Origin: Fulvimarina endophytica
Lineage (GTDB): Bacteria > Pseudomonadota > Alphaproteobacteria > Rhizobiales > Rhizobiaceae
DNA: 64,000 nt
Direction: 5' to 3'
Assembly (NCBI RefSeq): GCF_003403015.1
Contig: NZ_QURL01000005.1
Location: forward strand, 1 to 64,000
Part shown: positions 47,215 to 56,308 of the stretch, one piece after another
Layout of the letters: each line of letters begins with the position of its first letter
Numbering within the stretch: position 1 is the stretch's first letter
Translations under genes and position numbers: made by a program
Notes under the pieces: generated by a model
Seen by the model: only the letters and a program-made list of their open reading frames with translations
Told to the model about the DNA's origin: nothing
Databases searched by the model: none

Positions 47215-47227
47215 GGCCGCTTCCACC

Positions 47228-47653
47228 ATGGACCAGTTCACCCCCGTATCCGCCCTCGCAGGCGGCCTCCTGATCGGTCTTTCCGCCGCGATCCTCCTGC
47301 TTGCGAACGGACGCATCGCCGGCATCAGCGGCATTCTCGACGGGGCCCTGAAGCCCGCCAAGGCCGAGACCGGATGGCGCCTCGCCTTTCTCGCCGGGCT
47401 GCTTTGCGCCGTCCCCGTTCTGGCGCTCGCCGGCTATGCCCTGCCGGCCGTGCGCGTCGAGGCGACGCTTCCTCTCGTAGCATTCGCCGGCGTCCTCGTC
47501 GGCTTCGGCACGCGCCTCGGCTCGGGCTGCACCAGCGGCCATGGCGTCTGCGGCATCGGCCGCGGATCGGGCCGCTCGATCGCCGCGACGCTCACATTCA
47601 TGGCGAGCGCCGGCGCCACCGTCTTCGTCGTCCGCCACATCCTCGGAGCCTGA
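47228..47653 (+). CDS. YeeE/YedE-family membrane protein, first half
   Basis: 141 residues, about four transmembrane helices; the motif [23 protein letters not shown] carries the conserved cysteines of the YeeE/YedE thiosulfate/persulfide channel family. In this split form (PmpA-like) it pairs with the next gene, which lies 3 bp downstream, to make a full transporter. The ATG at 47228 is 13 bp after the regulator stop codon. Confidence 0.88.
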   Translation: MDQFTPVSALAGGLLIGLSAAILLLANGRIAGISGILDGALKPAKAETGWRLAFLAGLLCAVPVLALAGYALPAVRVEATLPLVAFAGVLVGFGTRLGSGCTSGHGVCGIGRGSGRSIAATLTFMASAGATVFVVRHILGA

Positions 47654-47656
47654 CCC

Positions 47657-48115
47657 ATGGCCCGCATTCTCCTCGCCCTCCTGTCCGGTCTCGTCTTCGG
47701 CATCGGGCTCGTCGTCTCGCAGATGGTCGTTCCCGAAAAGGTCCTCGGCTTTCTCGACGTGTTCGGGAACTGGGACCCGAGCCTTGCTTTCGTGATGGGC
47801 GGCGCAATCCTCGTTTCCGCGCCCGCCTTCGCTCTCGCCCGGCACATGGGGCGTCCGCTGGCCGCCCCGCGCTTCGAGATCCCGACGCGTCGCGACATCG
47901 ACGCCCGGCTTCTGTCGGGCGCTGCGATCTTCGGCCTTGGCTGGGGTCTCGTCGGCCTCTGCCCCGGTCCCGCGCTCGTCGCGATCGGCTTGAACCTCAC
48001 GCCGGCGCTCGTCTTCGTCGCGGCGATGGTCGCCGGCATGCTCCTTTTCCGCCTGACGCTTGATCGGAACGCCGCGACGTCGTCGGTCGCGTCGGGCCGG
48101 GAGGCGGACGCATGA
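47657..48115 (+). CDS. YeeE/YedE-family membrane protein, second half (DUF6691-type)
   Basis: 152 residues with four predicted helices: [43 protein letters not shown], then [25 protein letters not shown], which holds the conserved cysteine of the family. The PmpB-like partner of the preceding protein. Overlaps the TauE-type gene by 4 bp. Confidence 0.88.
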   Translation: MARILLALLSGLVFGIGLVVSQMVVPEKVLGFLDVFGNWDPSLAFVMGGAILVSAPAFALARHMGRPLAAPRFEIPTRRDIDARLLSGAAIFGLGWGLVGLCPGPALVAIGLNLTPALVFVAAMVAGMLLFRLTLDRNAATSSVASGREADA

Positions 48116-48912
48116 CCGCCGCTCCCGCCATGCTCGCCGCCGCGACAGGCTCGGGAAGCCTCGTCGGCCTCGTCCTCGGTCTCTTCGGCGGGGGCGGCTC
48201 GATCCTTGCGGTCCCGCTTCTCGTCTACGTCGTCGGCATCGCCTCGCCGCATGTGGCGATCGGAACGAGCGCGGTCGCGGTCGCGGCCAGCGCGCTCGGC
48301 AACCTCGTTCCCCATGCGAGAGCCGGGCGGGTGAAGTGGCGCTGCGCCACCGTCTTCGCCCTCGCCGGGGTCGCCGGCTCTCTGGCGGGCGCGGCGGCGG
48401 CCAAGGCCGTCGATGGCGAGCGCCTCCTCGCCCTCTTCGGCCTCGTCATGGTCGGCGTCGGCCTCGCCATGATGCGCCGCCGGGACATGGCGGGCGATCC
48501 CGCCGTCAGGCTGACGAGGGAGAGCGCCACCCGCCTCCTGCCGATGCTGATCGGCATCGGGTTCGCGGTCGGCCTGTTCTCGGGCTTCTTCGGGATCGGC
48601 GGCGGCTTCCTGATCGTGCCGGGCCTCGTGCTGGCGACCGGCATGCCGCTCGCCTACGCCATCGGCACCTCGCTCGTCGGCGTCGCCGCCTTCGGCGCGG
48701 CGACCGCAGGAAGCTACGCCGTCTCCGGGCTCGTGGACTGGCCCGTCGCCGCCCTCTTCGTCGCTGGCGGTCTCGTCGGGGGCTTCGCAGGGTCCGCGCT
48801 CGGCGCGCGCCTCGCCAGCCAAAAGCAGGCGCTCGGCCTCGCCTTTGCCGGCCTCGTCGTCGCGGTCGGCCTCTTCATCCTCGCCAAGGGGTTCCGCGCT
48901 CTAGTCGCCTGA
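48112..48912 (+). CDS. TauE/SafE-family sulfite/sulfonate permease
   Basis: 266 residues with about eight hydrophobic segments and the duplicated family motif ([31 protein letters not shown] in the first half; [34 protein letters not shown] in the second). In bigR-type operons it probably exports sulfite made from persulfide oxidation. Coupled to the preceding gene by ATGA overlap. Confidence 0.88.
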   Translation: MTAAPAMLAAATGSGSLVGLVLGLFGGGGSILAVPLLVYVVGIASPHVAIGTSAVAVAASALGNLVPHARAGRVKWRCATVFALAGVAGSLAGAAAAKAVDGERLLALFGLVMVGVGLAMMRRRDMAGDPAVRLTRESATRLLPMLIGIGFAVGLFSGFFGIGGGFLIVPGLVLATGMPLAYAIGTSLVGVAAFGAATAGSYAVSGLVDWPVAALFVAGGLVGGFAGSALGARLASQKQALGLAFAGLVVAVGLFILAKGFRALVA

Positions 48913-48955
48913 TCCTCGGAATTCGAAACCCACGCCCACCGTCAGGAGAACCACC

Positions 48956-49861
48956 ATGTCGTCCCAGACACCTGCCCGCCTCGCCGGCACACCCGTCGTC
49001 ACCGGCTTCTTCGACAAGCGCACGTCCAGCGTCCAGTACGTCGTCGCCGACCCCGAGACGCGCGCCTGTGCCATCATCGACCCCGTCCTCGACTTCGACC
49101 CGAAGTCGGGAGCGACCGCCACGACCTCGGCCGACGAGATCCTCGCCTTCATTGAGCGGGAGGGCCTGCGCCTCGAATGGATCCTCGACACTCATCCGCA
49201 TGCCGACCACTTCTCGGCGGCGGGCTACCTCAACGACCGCACCGGAGCCCCGACGGCGATCGGCGAGAAGGTGCGCGGGGTCCAGAAGCTCTGGCAGGGC
49301 ATCTATCACATCGAGGGCTGCTGCCCCGCCGACGGTTCGCAGTGGAGCCGCCTTTTCGCGGACGGCGAGCGTTTCCGGATCGGCAATCTCGAGGTCGAGG
49401 TCCTGTTCACGCCGGGGCACACGCTGGCCTCGATCGCCTACCGCATCGGCGATGCCGTCTTCGTCCACGATACGCTGTTCATGCCTGACGGGGGCACGGC
49501 GCGAGCCGATTTTCCCGGCGGCAGCGCTGCGGCGCTCTGGGACAGCATCCAGCGCATCCTCGCCCTGCCGGGCGACACCCGCGTCTTCACCGGCCACGAC
49601 TACCAGCCGGGTGGGCGCGAGCCGGCCTGGGAATCGACCGTCGACGAGCAACGCCGCACGAACATCCATCTCGTGAAGGCGCCAACCCTCGAAGACTTCG
49701 TCACGCTCCGCGAGGACCGCGACCAGGAACTCTCGATGCCGAACCTCATCCTCCATTCGCTCCAGGTGAACATCCGGGGCGGCCGCCTGCCGGAAGCCGA
49801 GGATGACGGCCGGCGCTATCTGAAGATCCCGCTCGACGCGCTCGAGGGTGCGGCCTGGTGA
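48956..49861 (+). CDS. blh: MBL-fold persulfide dioxygenase-like protein (Blh)
   Basis: 301 residues. Metallo-beta-lactamase fold with THPHADHFSAAGYL (HxHxDH), FTPGHTLASIAY, HDTLFMPDGGTARADFPGG and TGHDYQPGG, the ligand set of ETHE1-type persulfide dioxygenases that bind one iron. It should oxidise glutathione persulfide to sulfite. A rhodanese domain often linked to this function is absent from the protein; a short rhodanese-like stub follows. Confidence 0.9.
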   Translation: MSSQTPARLAGTPVVTGFFDKRTSSVQYVVADPETRACAIIDPVLDFDPKSGATATTSADEILAFIEREGLRLEWILDTHPHADHFSAAGYLNDRTGAPTAIGEKVRGVQKLWQGIYHIEGCCPADGSQWSRLFADGERFRIGNLEVEVLFTPGHTLASIAYRIGDAVFVHDTLFMPDGGTARADFPGGSAAALWDSIQRILALPGDTRVFTGHDYQPGGREPAWESTVDEQRRTNIHLVKAPTLEDFVTLREDRDQELSMPNLILHSLQVNIRGGRLPEAEDDGRRYLKIPLDALEGAAW

Positions 49862-49878
49862 GGGCAACGGAGAGAACC

Positions 49879-49956
49879 ATGACCATGCATAGCGCAAAGG
49901 ACGTCGTCGCAGCCGCCCGCGCGGGCGAAACGAACGGAGCGAAAATCGCTTACTGA
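49879..49956 (+). pseudogene. Truncated rhodanese-like stub
   Basis: 25 codons from ATG (MTMHSAKDVVAAARAGETNGAKIAY) preceded by GGAGAG. The opening resembles the N-terminus of small rhodanese (sulfurtransferase) proteins common in such operons, but it stops at once and the minus-strand kinase gene overlaps its end. Probably a deletion remnant. Confidence 0.4.
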
Positions 49957-51335
49957 CGGGGGTTCGGTGCCGGCTCGGCTCCCCTCAGGGCCTCGACGAA
50001 GAGATCCGGGCCGCCGAGTTGGCCACCCTTCAGAACCACCTGCAGTCCGTCGAAGGCAGGCTTGCTGCCGTGGCACCGGCAGATCGGGGCGCCCTTGCCG
50101 AGGGGGTGGGCGACCTCGAGGGCCGTGACCGGGACCGTTTCCAGAACCCGGCCCGCGGTATCCCCGCCGGCGACGACGATGCGGCGAAGGTCCAGCCGAG
50201 GAACGAGATCCGCCGCAAGACGCCCGAGGGCCAGTCCGATGTCGTCCTGCGCCTTCGTGAAGGTCTCCCGGTCGGAGCCGTATTCCTTCTGCAGATTTGC
50301 GAAGGCCGGATCGTCGACCGTACGGGCCGCGTAGACGAGAACCCCGTCATGGTCTTCGAACGCGGCGCGGACGTCCCTGCCGATCCGCTCGATCTCGCCC
50401 GCGACGCGGTCGGGATCCGCAGCCGCCAAGACATCGAGGCGGATCGAAGCGAACCCCGCCTTTTCCGCTCGTTCGATCTGCTGGGCGGTCACCACCGAGC
50501 AGCTGCCCGACAGGACGAGAAGCTTCTCCACCGGCGCGACGGGCGGAAATGCGGGCGCCCTGCTCGAAAGGATGCCGTCCGCGCGCCAGTGGGCGACGAG
50601 GGCGTATTGCAGGCCTGACGACGAGGCGCTGAAGACCTTGCCGTTCGCGCGCTGCCAAACGAGCCGCCCCGCCTCTTCCTGCGAAGCGTCGTGGACGACA
50701 TCGATGAAGGCGACGGACCCCTCGGACAATGCCTTGTCGGCGGCCGCATCCGCGTGACCGGATGCCATCATCGCCACGTCGATCGAGACGATGGCTCGCT
50801 CGGTCTGCTTTGCGAGATGGCGCGTGAGGTCGCCCTCGGTCATCGGGGTGACCGGATGGCGCGACATCGACGGATGGCGATCGATGCGGAAATGCTCGCC
50901 GCCGGTCGCGGCGAACAGGTTGCCGAACACCTGCCAGCGACCAAGGTGAGGCGCACCCACGATCGAAGGCGCCCAGGTCGCCTCGCACACCCCGCATCCG
51001 ATATCGATCGCCTTGCCGATCGAGCCCGTCTCGGGTGAGGAGTCGAAGGTCGAGCAGACCTTGTATTGGATGAGCCGGGGCTGGAGCGCCGCCAGACGCT
51101 CGAAGACGGCTGGCAGATGGGCCTCCATCCAGTCCGGGCCCTTGGAGCGGGCGGTCCCCGCGATGCCCACGACCGGATAGTCTTTGAATCGCTCCAGAGC
51201 CGCATCGTCCGGCGTCGCGGTGAAGAGCACGGTCTTCAGTCCGGCGAGCGCCGTCACTTCCATCGCGTCGGTCGAACCGGTGAAGTCGTCACCGTAGAAG
51301 GCGAGAAGAACGCCGTTCGGAAGAGATCGGGTCAT
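49950..51335 (-). CDS. Acid-sugar kinase, DUF1537 (four-carbon acid sugar kinase) family
   Basis: 461 residues. N-terminal domain with YGDDFTGSTDAMEVTALAG (substrate-binding), C-terminal nucleotide-binding domain with VVAGGDTAGRV and PLGKGAPICRC. These kinases phosphorylate tetronates, 3-oxo-tetronates or 3-oxo-isoapionate at the terminal hydroxyl. A class II aldolase and a RuBisCO-like protein in the same locus fit either the tetronate (OtnK) or the apionate (OiaK) pathway. The start is the ATG at 51335 (MTRSLPNG); the open frame upstream is non-conserved. Lies downstream of the epimerase gene on the same strand. Confidence 0.87.
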   Translation of the reverse strand: MTRSLPNGVLLAFYGDDFTGSTDAMEVTALAGLKTVLFTATPDDAALERFKDYPVVGIAGTARSKGPDWMEAHLPAVFERLAALQPRLIQYKVCSTFDSSPETGSIGKAIDIGCGVCEATWAPSIVGAPHLGRWQVFGNLFAATGGEHFRIDRHPSMSRHPVTPMTEGDLTRHLAKQTERAIVSIDVAMMASGHADAAADKALSEGSVAFIDVVHDASQEEAGRLVWQRANGKVFSASSSGLQYALVAHWRADGILSSRAPAFPPVAPVEKLLVLSGSCSVVTAQQIERAEKAGFASIRLDVLAAADPDRVAGEIERIGRDVRAAFEDHDGVLVYAARTVDDPAFANLQKEYGSDRETFTKAQDDIGLALGRLAADLVPRLDLRRIVVAGGDTAGRVLETVPVTALEVAHPLGKGAPICRCHGSKPAFDGLQVVLKGGQLGGPDLFVEALRGAEPAPNPRQ

Positions 51336-51372
51336 GAGATTCGGGTCCGGTTGCCGTTGTGTCTTGGAAGGG

Positions 51373-52347
51373 TCAGGCGCCTTGGGACCGGCTGGCCTGG
51401 TGCCGGCGGCCGATCCACTCGGCATAGTCCTGCAAGCCCTCCTCGATCTGCGTGAAGCGCGGCGTGAAATTCAGGCGCGTCCTGGCTTTCGAGATATCGA
51501 GCGGAGCGCCGCGCGAAAAGTAGGAGCCGGGTCCGATCGACATGCCGTGGTCACCGCCGGCAATCCGGGCGGCGGCCCGCATGATGTCGCGATGGTTGAT
51601 CGCGACGCCCGACGAGATGTTGAACGCCTCGCCCGAAACATCCCGGGCATCGAGCAGGGCCACGATCCCCCTTGCCGTATCGCGCACATGGGTCCAGTCG
51701 AGAGCCTGGTCGCCGCCGGAGGGCGAGGCGACGTCCCTCAGACCTTCCAGAGCGCCGAACATCGCCCTGTAGAGCGGATGCATCCGCGAGGGCATCCGGC
51801 CCGGACCATAGACGAAGTAGAGGCGCGCATTGCGCACGTCGATGCCGTATGTCTCGCCGTATTGCAGCGCGAGCGTCTCGTTGGCGACCTTCGTCGCGCC
51901 GTAGAGATCGGTCGCCTTGGCCGGCAGATCCTCGGTCTGTCCGCCCGGCAGATCGCCATAGACCGCGCCGGAACTGAGGTTCAGGAGCGTCCCGATCTCG
52001 AAGATGCGCGCGACTTCCAGCGCATTCAGCATGCCGACGGTGTTGATCTGGATGTTGCGGAACGGGCGCTGCGCGAAGGTCGGGCCGGCGATCACGGCGA
52101 CGCCCCAGACGATCGCCTCGATACGGCCCTGATGCGCCCTCACCCGCTCGAACAGCGTGTGAACGTCGAGGACGTCGACCGGCTCGAAGGTGAGCCTGTC
52201 GGAGACCGCCACCAGATGATCGAGGCCGAGGGCGGCATAGTCACCGGAACCGGCATCGAAGATGACGACGTCCTGGCCCCGCGACGCGAGTTCGTGGGCG
52301 ACCCACGATCCGACATGGCCGAGGCCGCCGAAGATTGCGATGGACAT
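51373..52347 (-). CDS. NAD-dependent epimerase/dehydratase (extended SDR)
   Basis: 324 residues. The Rossmann motif GGLGHVGSWVAHEL, the catalytic YGATKVANE (YxxxK), LNLSSGAVYGD and RLYFVYGPGR are intact. It would oxidise or epimerise a sugar or sugar acid; D-erythronate or apionate-type dehydrogenation is plausible in this locus. It lies 33 bp after the TRAP large-subunit gene, in the same transcription unit as the kinase. Confidence 0.87.
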   Translation of the reverse strand: MSIAIFGGLGHVGSWVAHELASRGQDVVIFDAGSGDYAALGLDHLVAVSDRLTFEPVDVLDVHTLFERVRAHQGRIEAIVWGVAVIAGPTFAQRPFRNIQINTVGMLNALEVARIFEIGTLLNLSSGAVYGDLPGGQTEDLPAKATDLYGATKVANETLALQYGETYGIDVRNARLYFVYGPGRMPSRMHPLYRAMFGALEGLRDVASPSGGDQALDWTHVRDTARGIVALLDARDVSGEAFNISSGVAINHRDIMRAAARIAGGDHGMSIGPGSYFSRGAPLDISKARTRLNFTPRFTQIEEGLQDYAEWIGRRHQASRSQGA

Positions 52348-52380
52348 TGAGTTTCCTTTGGACTTGGCCCCGCAGAGCGC

Positions 52381-53673
52381 TCAGCGCAGCAGCACGCTCG
52401 GCACGAATGTCACCAGCCAGGGAATGAAGGTGATCAGGATCAGCGTGCCGAAGAGGGGAATGTAGAAGGGCAGGATTTCACGGATGAGGACCCCGAACCG
52501 TATGTCCGCCACCTTCTGGACGGTGAACAGCACGGTTCCGACCGGCGGGGTGATGAGGCCGATCATCAGATTGAGGATCATCACGACTCCGAAATGGATC
52601 GGGTCGATGCCGTAGGTCTGGATCAGCGGCACGACGATCGGCGTCAGCAGGAAGAGTGCCGGAACCGAGTCTATGAAACAGCCGATCAGGAGGATGAACA
52701 GGTTGAGGACGATGAGGATGACGACGACGCTCTCGATATTGGCCGAGAGGAAATCGACGATCTGCGACGTCACCTGATAGCGGGCGAGCACCCAGGCATA
52801 GAGGGCGGAACCGGCGATGATGACGAGGAGCGCCGCGGTGTCGACGGCCGTCTCCCGGCAGATGCGCCAGAAGCTCGCAAACGTGAGCGTGCGGTAGACC
52901 AGGGCCGCGATCAGCGCGCAGTAGACGACGGCCACCGCCGACGCCTCCGTCGGCGTGAAGATGCCGGAGAGGATGCCGCAGATGATGATCAGCGGCGTCA
53001 GGACGGGCAGGAAGCCCGCGACCAACGCGCGTCCGAAATCGGAGATCGAGGCGCGTGCGGCGACCGGATAGCCGCGACGATGGGAGATGAAGGCGACGAG
53101 CGCCATCATCATCACACCCATCAGGATGCCTGGAATGATCGATCCGAGAAAGACGGCCGCGATCGAGACATTGGCGAGTGCGCCATAGATGACGGCGGGG
53201 ATCGAGGGCGGGATGATCGGACCGATCGTCGCCGAGCTCGCCGTGACCGCGGCACTGAAGCCCCGGTCGTAGCCGTCCCGCTCCATCGCCTTGATCTGCA
53301 CCGGTCCAAGGCCGCCGGCATCGGCGACGGCCGAGCCCGACATGCCGGCAAAGATGAAGCTGGACAGGACGTTGACATGGCCGAGGCCGCCGCGAAGGTG
53401 GCCGACCGCGGTTCGCGCGATGTTGAAGACGCGCTCGGAAATGCCGGACTCGTTCATCAGCCGCCCGATCAGCAAGAAGGCCGGGATCGCGAGAAGAGTG
53501 AAGCTGTTGACGCCGTAGAGCGTGCGCTGTGCGACCATCTCATAGGGCACCATCTCGAAACCCCGGTTGAGGGCGAGGACGCAGATGGACGCGCCGATCA
53601 TGGCGAAACCGACGGGGACGCCGATGAACAGGAGAATGAGGAGGACGCCGAAAAGCACCAGGAAGATCGTCAT
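52381..53673 (-). CDS. dctM: TRAP transporter large permease subunit (DctM type)
   Basis: 430 residues with about 12 hydrophobic segments; the DctM signature GFAMIGASI, SGSAVADAGGLG and ASSATIGPIIPPSIPAVIYG is present, as is the C-terminal TPPVGTVLFTVQKVADI. Uses the sodium gradient to move the substrate delivered by the periplasmic binding protein. Overlaps the dctQ gene by 4 bp. The long open frame upstream of the ATG is a shadow of dctQ. Confidence 0.93.
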   Translation of the reverse strand: MTIFLVLFGVLLILLFIGVPVGFAMIGASICVLALNRGFEMVPYEMVAQRTLYGVNSFTLLAIPAFLLIGRLMNESGISERVFNIARTAVGHLRGGLGHVNVLSSFIFAGMSGSAVADAGGLGPVQIKAMERDGYDRGFSAAVTASSATIGPIIPPSIPAVIYGALANVSIAAVFLGSIIPGILMGVMMMALVAFISHRRGYPVAARASISDFGRALVAGFLPVLTPLIIICGILSGIFTPTEASAVAVVYCALIAALVYRTLTFASFWRICRETAVDTAALLVIIAGSALYAWVLARYQVTSQIVDFLSANIESVVVILIVLNLFILLIGCFIDSVPALFLLTPIVVPLIQTYGIDPIHFGVVMILNLMIGLITPPVGTVLFTVQKVADIRFGVLIREILPFYIPLFGTLILITFIPWLVTFVPSVLLR

Positions 53674-54197
53674 GACCGGGCCTCCGAGCCGCGAATGCCT
53701 GCGATGCGGACGCCGATGTCGCGCAGCACGAGGAGAACGAGCAGAACGAGGCCGGTCGCCTGCACGTAATAGAGATAGGAGAAGGAGATCGGCAGCGTGC
53801 TCGCCGTCACCGCGGTCGTACGCTGCGCCATGCCGACGGCGCCGTAGGCGACCAGAAGCGCGATGACCGCCATGAGGATATCGGCGAAGATTTCCATCGC
53901 GCGGCGCGCACCGTCCGGCAGAACGTCGAGGAGGACGGTGATCCGGATCTGCGCGCCATAGCGCTGGGCGATCGCGGCGCCGAAAAAGATCTCGCCGATG
54001 AAAAGGAAGCGGGACGTCTCGTCCGTCCATGGGACGCCGACCCCGAGCGCATAGCGCGATGCGACCTGGATGAACATGACGACGAGCATGCCGACGAACA
54101 TCGCGATGACGAGAGCATCGAGCGCCCACCAGAACGCTCCGGCGGCGCGCAGAAATCCGGACGGACCGCTCTCGCGGCCCTCTCGCTCATTGACCAC
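53670..54197 (-). CDS. dctQ: TRAP transporter small permease subunit (DctQ type)
   Basis: 175 residues with four hydrophobic helices; VASRYALGVGVPWTDETSRFLFIGEIFFGAAIAQRYGAQIRI is the conserved DctQ core. I chose the GTG at 54197 because GGGAGGA lies 8 nt before it; the frame is open to 54248 without a better site. Partner of the large subunit that follows. Confidence 0.88.
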   Translation of the reverse strand: MVNEREGRESGPSGFLRAAGAFWWALDALVIAMFVGMLVVMFIQVASRYALGVGVPWTDETSRFLFIGEIFFGAAIAQRYGAQIRITVLLDVLPDGARRAMEIFADILMAVIALLVAYGAVGMAQRTTAVTASTLPISFSYLYYVQATGLVLLVLLVLRDIGVRIAGIRGSEARS

Positions 54198-54228
54198 GAC
54201 GCTTCCTCCCCCGCCGCGATGGATCGAA

Positions 54229-54268
54229 GGGCGGTCGCGACGTCGCAAGACGTCAGGCGCGACCGCCC
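54229..54268 (-). other. Large stem-loop between dctP and dctQ
   Basis: An 11-bp perfect outer stem (54229-54239 with 54258-54268, arm GGGCGGTCGCG) encloses a short inner ACGTC/GACGT stem closed by GCAA, a GNRA tetraloop. It lies 28 bp after the dctP stop codon. There is no T-run after it. It probably protects the upstream dctP message and lowers read-through so that more binding protein than permease is made. Confidence 0.7.
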
Positions 54269-54296
54269 GGCATGAATTGGACCCTTTCGCCGCGTC

Positions 54297-55265
54297 CTAG
54301 TCGAACTGCGACATCACGTAGTCGCGCACGCTCGGCGCGAAGCCCTCGGCGATCTGCTTCACCGCCGGCTCGGCCTTCGCACGGAAGGCGGCCACATCCG
54401 GCTCGACGATTTCCATGCCCTCGGCCTGAAGCTCTTCGTAGAGCTTGGCCTCGTTGCCGGTGACGAGTTCGTTGCCGTAAGCGACCGACTCGTCGATGGC
54501 CGTCTGGATCAGCTCGCGATCCTCGTCCGAAAGACCCTGGTAGAAGTCCTCGTTCATCAGCCAGTGGAAGAACGAGTGCACGTGCTCGGTCTTGTTGACG
54601 TAGTCCTGAACCTCGAAGAGCTTGCCGGCATAGATGTAGTCGACCGGGTTTTCCTGCATGTCGATGACGCCGGTCTGCAGCGAGGTATAGACCTCGGGCC
54701 AGGCGATCGGGGACGGCAGGGCACCGATCTCGGTCCAGATCTGCACCCATGGCGCGATTTCCGGAACGCGCATGCGCACGCCCTGGATATCCTCGGGCGT
54801 CTTGACCGGCCGCTTGGAGGTCAGGTTTCGCGGATTGCGGACGGACAGGCCGACGAGACGAAGATTGCCGGAAGCGATCAGAGCCTGCCGCAGTTCCTCG
54901 CCGGTCTCACCCTCGTAGACCTGACGGGCTTCCTCGCTCGAATCGAAGGTGAAGGGAAGGTCAGCGGCGGCATATTGCGGGGCATAGAGGCTCATCGGCA
55001 TCGAGCCGCCGAGGGCGATCTGATACTCGCCGAAGCTCGCGCCCTCCAGATGGTCGCGTTCACCACCCACCTCGGTTCCGAGCAGCGTCACGGTGTGCTC
55101 GCCATTGGAGCGCTCCTCGATCAGCTGCTTCAGGCGCTCGCCGACCTGGAACATCTCGTGGGTCGGCTCGACGTGGAGCGCGATCGCGATGTCCTCGGCG
55201 GTGGCGGGAAAGGCGATGACCGACGCGGTCAGAGCGAGGGCGGCGATCCTGCTGCGATTCTTCAT
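54297..55265 (-). CDS. dctP: TRAP transporter periplasmic substrate-binding protein (DctP type)
   Basis: 322 residues with a signal peptide (KNRSRIAALALTASVIAFPATA, cleavage after ATA). Family features: HVEPTHEMFQVGERLKQLIEERSNG, LGGSMPMSLYAPQYAAADLPFTF, the conserved arginine in RMRVPEIAPW that binds the ligand carboxylate, and WPEVYTSLQTGVIDMQENP. The ligand is expected to be a sugar acid given the neighbours. The ATG at 55265 starts the signal peptide. First gene of the minus-strand transporter operon and divergent from the FadR-type regulator. Confidence 0.92.
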   Translation of the reverse strand: MKNRSRIAALALTASVIAFPATAEDIAIALHVEPTHEMFQVGERLKQLIEERSNGEHTVTLLGTEVGGERDHLEGASFGEYQIALGGSMPMSLYAPQYAAADLPFTFDSSEEARQVYEGETGEELRQALIASGNLRLVGLSVRNPRNLTSKRPVKTPEDIQGVRMRVPEIAPWVQIWTEIGALPSPIAWPEVYTSLQTGVIDMQENPVDYIYAGKLFEVQDYVNKTEHVHSFFHWLMNEDFYQGLSDEDRELIQTAIDESVAYGNELVTGNEAKLYEELQAEGMEIVEPDVAAFRAKAEPAVKQIAEGFAPSVRDYVMSQFD

Positions 55266-55319
55266 ATTGGGTCCTCCCATGGACAGTCACGCCTCCTCCG
55301 GCGCGACGTTGAAGCCAAC

Positions 55320-55337
55320 TTGTCAGATGTCTGATAA
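55320..55337. promoter_or_regulatory. Candidate operator of the FadR-type regulator
   Basis: TTGTCAGA-TG-TCTGATAA: two 8-bp arms differing at one position, in the 154-bp space between dctP and the regulator gene. The arrangement fits GntR/FadR-type operators and one site could control both directions. Confidence 0.75.
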
Positions 55338-55419
55338 GCTGGCAAGTCTCTTCTTGCGGTGAAAGTCCGTCCCATGGCAAGACTGCGCTTCCCGGTTCGA
55401 AACAGCCACTGGAGTGTCG

Positions 55420-56166
55420 ATGTCTGAGATAACCCGCCGTCCGCGACGCCCGATCAAACGGCGGCGAATGCACGAAGAGATGGTCGAGCTGATCTCCCAC
55501 GACATCCGCGAAGGCGTCTATGTGATCGGAGACGAGCTTCCGTCCGAACGCGAGCTGATGGAAGAATTCGGAATTTCGCGGCTGACGGTGCGCGAGGGTG
55601 TCGCCGCGCTGGAAAGCCGGGGGCTGATCCTCACGCGCCAGGGCATGCGTGCGCGGGTCGCAGGCCCCAAGCCCGGCTTCGTTCTCGATCGCCTCTCCGA
55701 TATGGCAAGGCTCTATCTCGTCGATCCGAAAGGCCTCGATGCCTTCATGGACGTGCGCGAGATCGTCGAGGTCGGCACGGCCCGCAAGGCCGCAAAGCTC
55801 GCCGACGAGACGGCGATCTTGAGGCTTCAGGACGTTCTCGAGCGCAACAGCGCGGCACGGGGCGATGTGGCCGAGTTCGGCAGGACCGATATCGAGTTCC
55901 ATCGCGTGATCGCCGACATCACCGGAAATCCGATCCTCGTCAGCTTCTATCAGGCAGCGGCCGAATGGCTGGAAGAAGTCAGGTCGACCAGTCTCAAGGT
56001 TCCCGGGCAGACCCAGCGCGCCTTCGAGGCCCACGAAAAGATCTTCGCCGCGATCAAGGCGCGCGACACGGCGGCGGCCGGCCGTGAAATGTCCGAACAC
56101 CTTCTGCAACTCGCCAGCATCTATCCGCCGCGCGAGCCGAACGACCCGTCCGAGCCGCTGCACTGA
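55420..56166 (+). CDS. GntR-family regulator, FadR subfamily
   Basis: 248 residues. An N-terminal winged helix-turn-helix (GDELPSERELMEEFGISRLTVREGVAALESRGLILTRQG) precedes an all-helical FCD ligand domain (about 95-235; LMDVREIVE-like helix, then DIEFHRVIADITGNPILVSFY and AHEKIFAAIKARD with the metal-binding His pattern). It probably senses the sugar acid or a phosphorylated intermediate and represses the divergent transporter operon. The ATG at 55420 is preferred over the GTG at 55414 because GGAG is 6 nt away. Confidence 0.88.
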   Translation: MSEITRRPRRPIKRRRMHEEMVELISHDIREGVYVIGDELPSERELMEEFGISRLTVREGVAALESRGLILTRQGMRARVAGPKPGFVLDRLSDMARLYLVDPKGLDAFMDVREIVEVGTARKAAKLADETAILRLQDVLERNSAARGDVAEFGRTDIEFHRVIADITGNPILVSFYQAAAEWLEEVRSTSLKVPGQTQRAFEAHEKIFAAIKARDTAAAGREMSEHLLQLASIYPPREPNDPSEPLH

Positions 56167-56308
56167 GGGGTGTCCGGCTCTTCGGCCAGATCATTGGCCG
56201 CGCAGAGCAGAGCATCGGGCAAAACGTGGACCGGGATTGCGGATCTCCGATGCGTCGGCACGAGACCCGGTCCGAGATTTTTCGAGACAAGGAGGACGAA
56301 ACCAGACC

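Noticed and set aside
48060..49676. 538-codon Arg-rich ORF over the TauE and Blh genes
   Set aside because: Out-of-frame reading of conserved genes; Arg/Pro-rich composition is typical of a GC shadow.
52381..54129. 582-codon reading of the TRAP large subunit
   Set aside because: Codons upstream of 53673 are the dctQ gene in another frame; the DctM family starts at MTIFLVLFGVLL.
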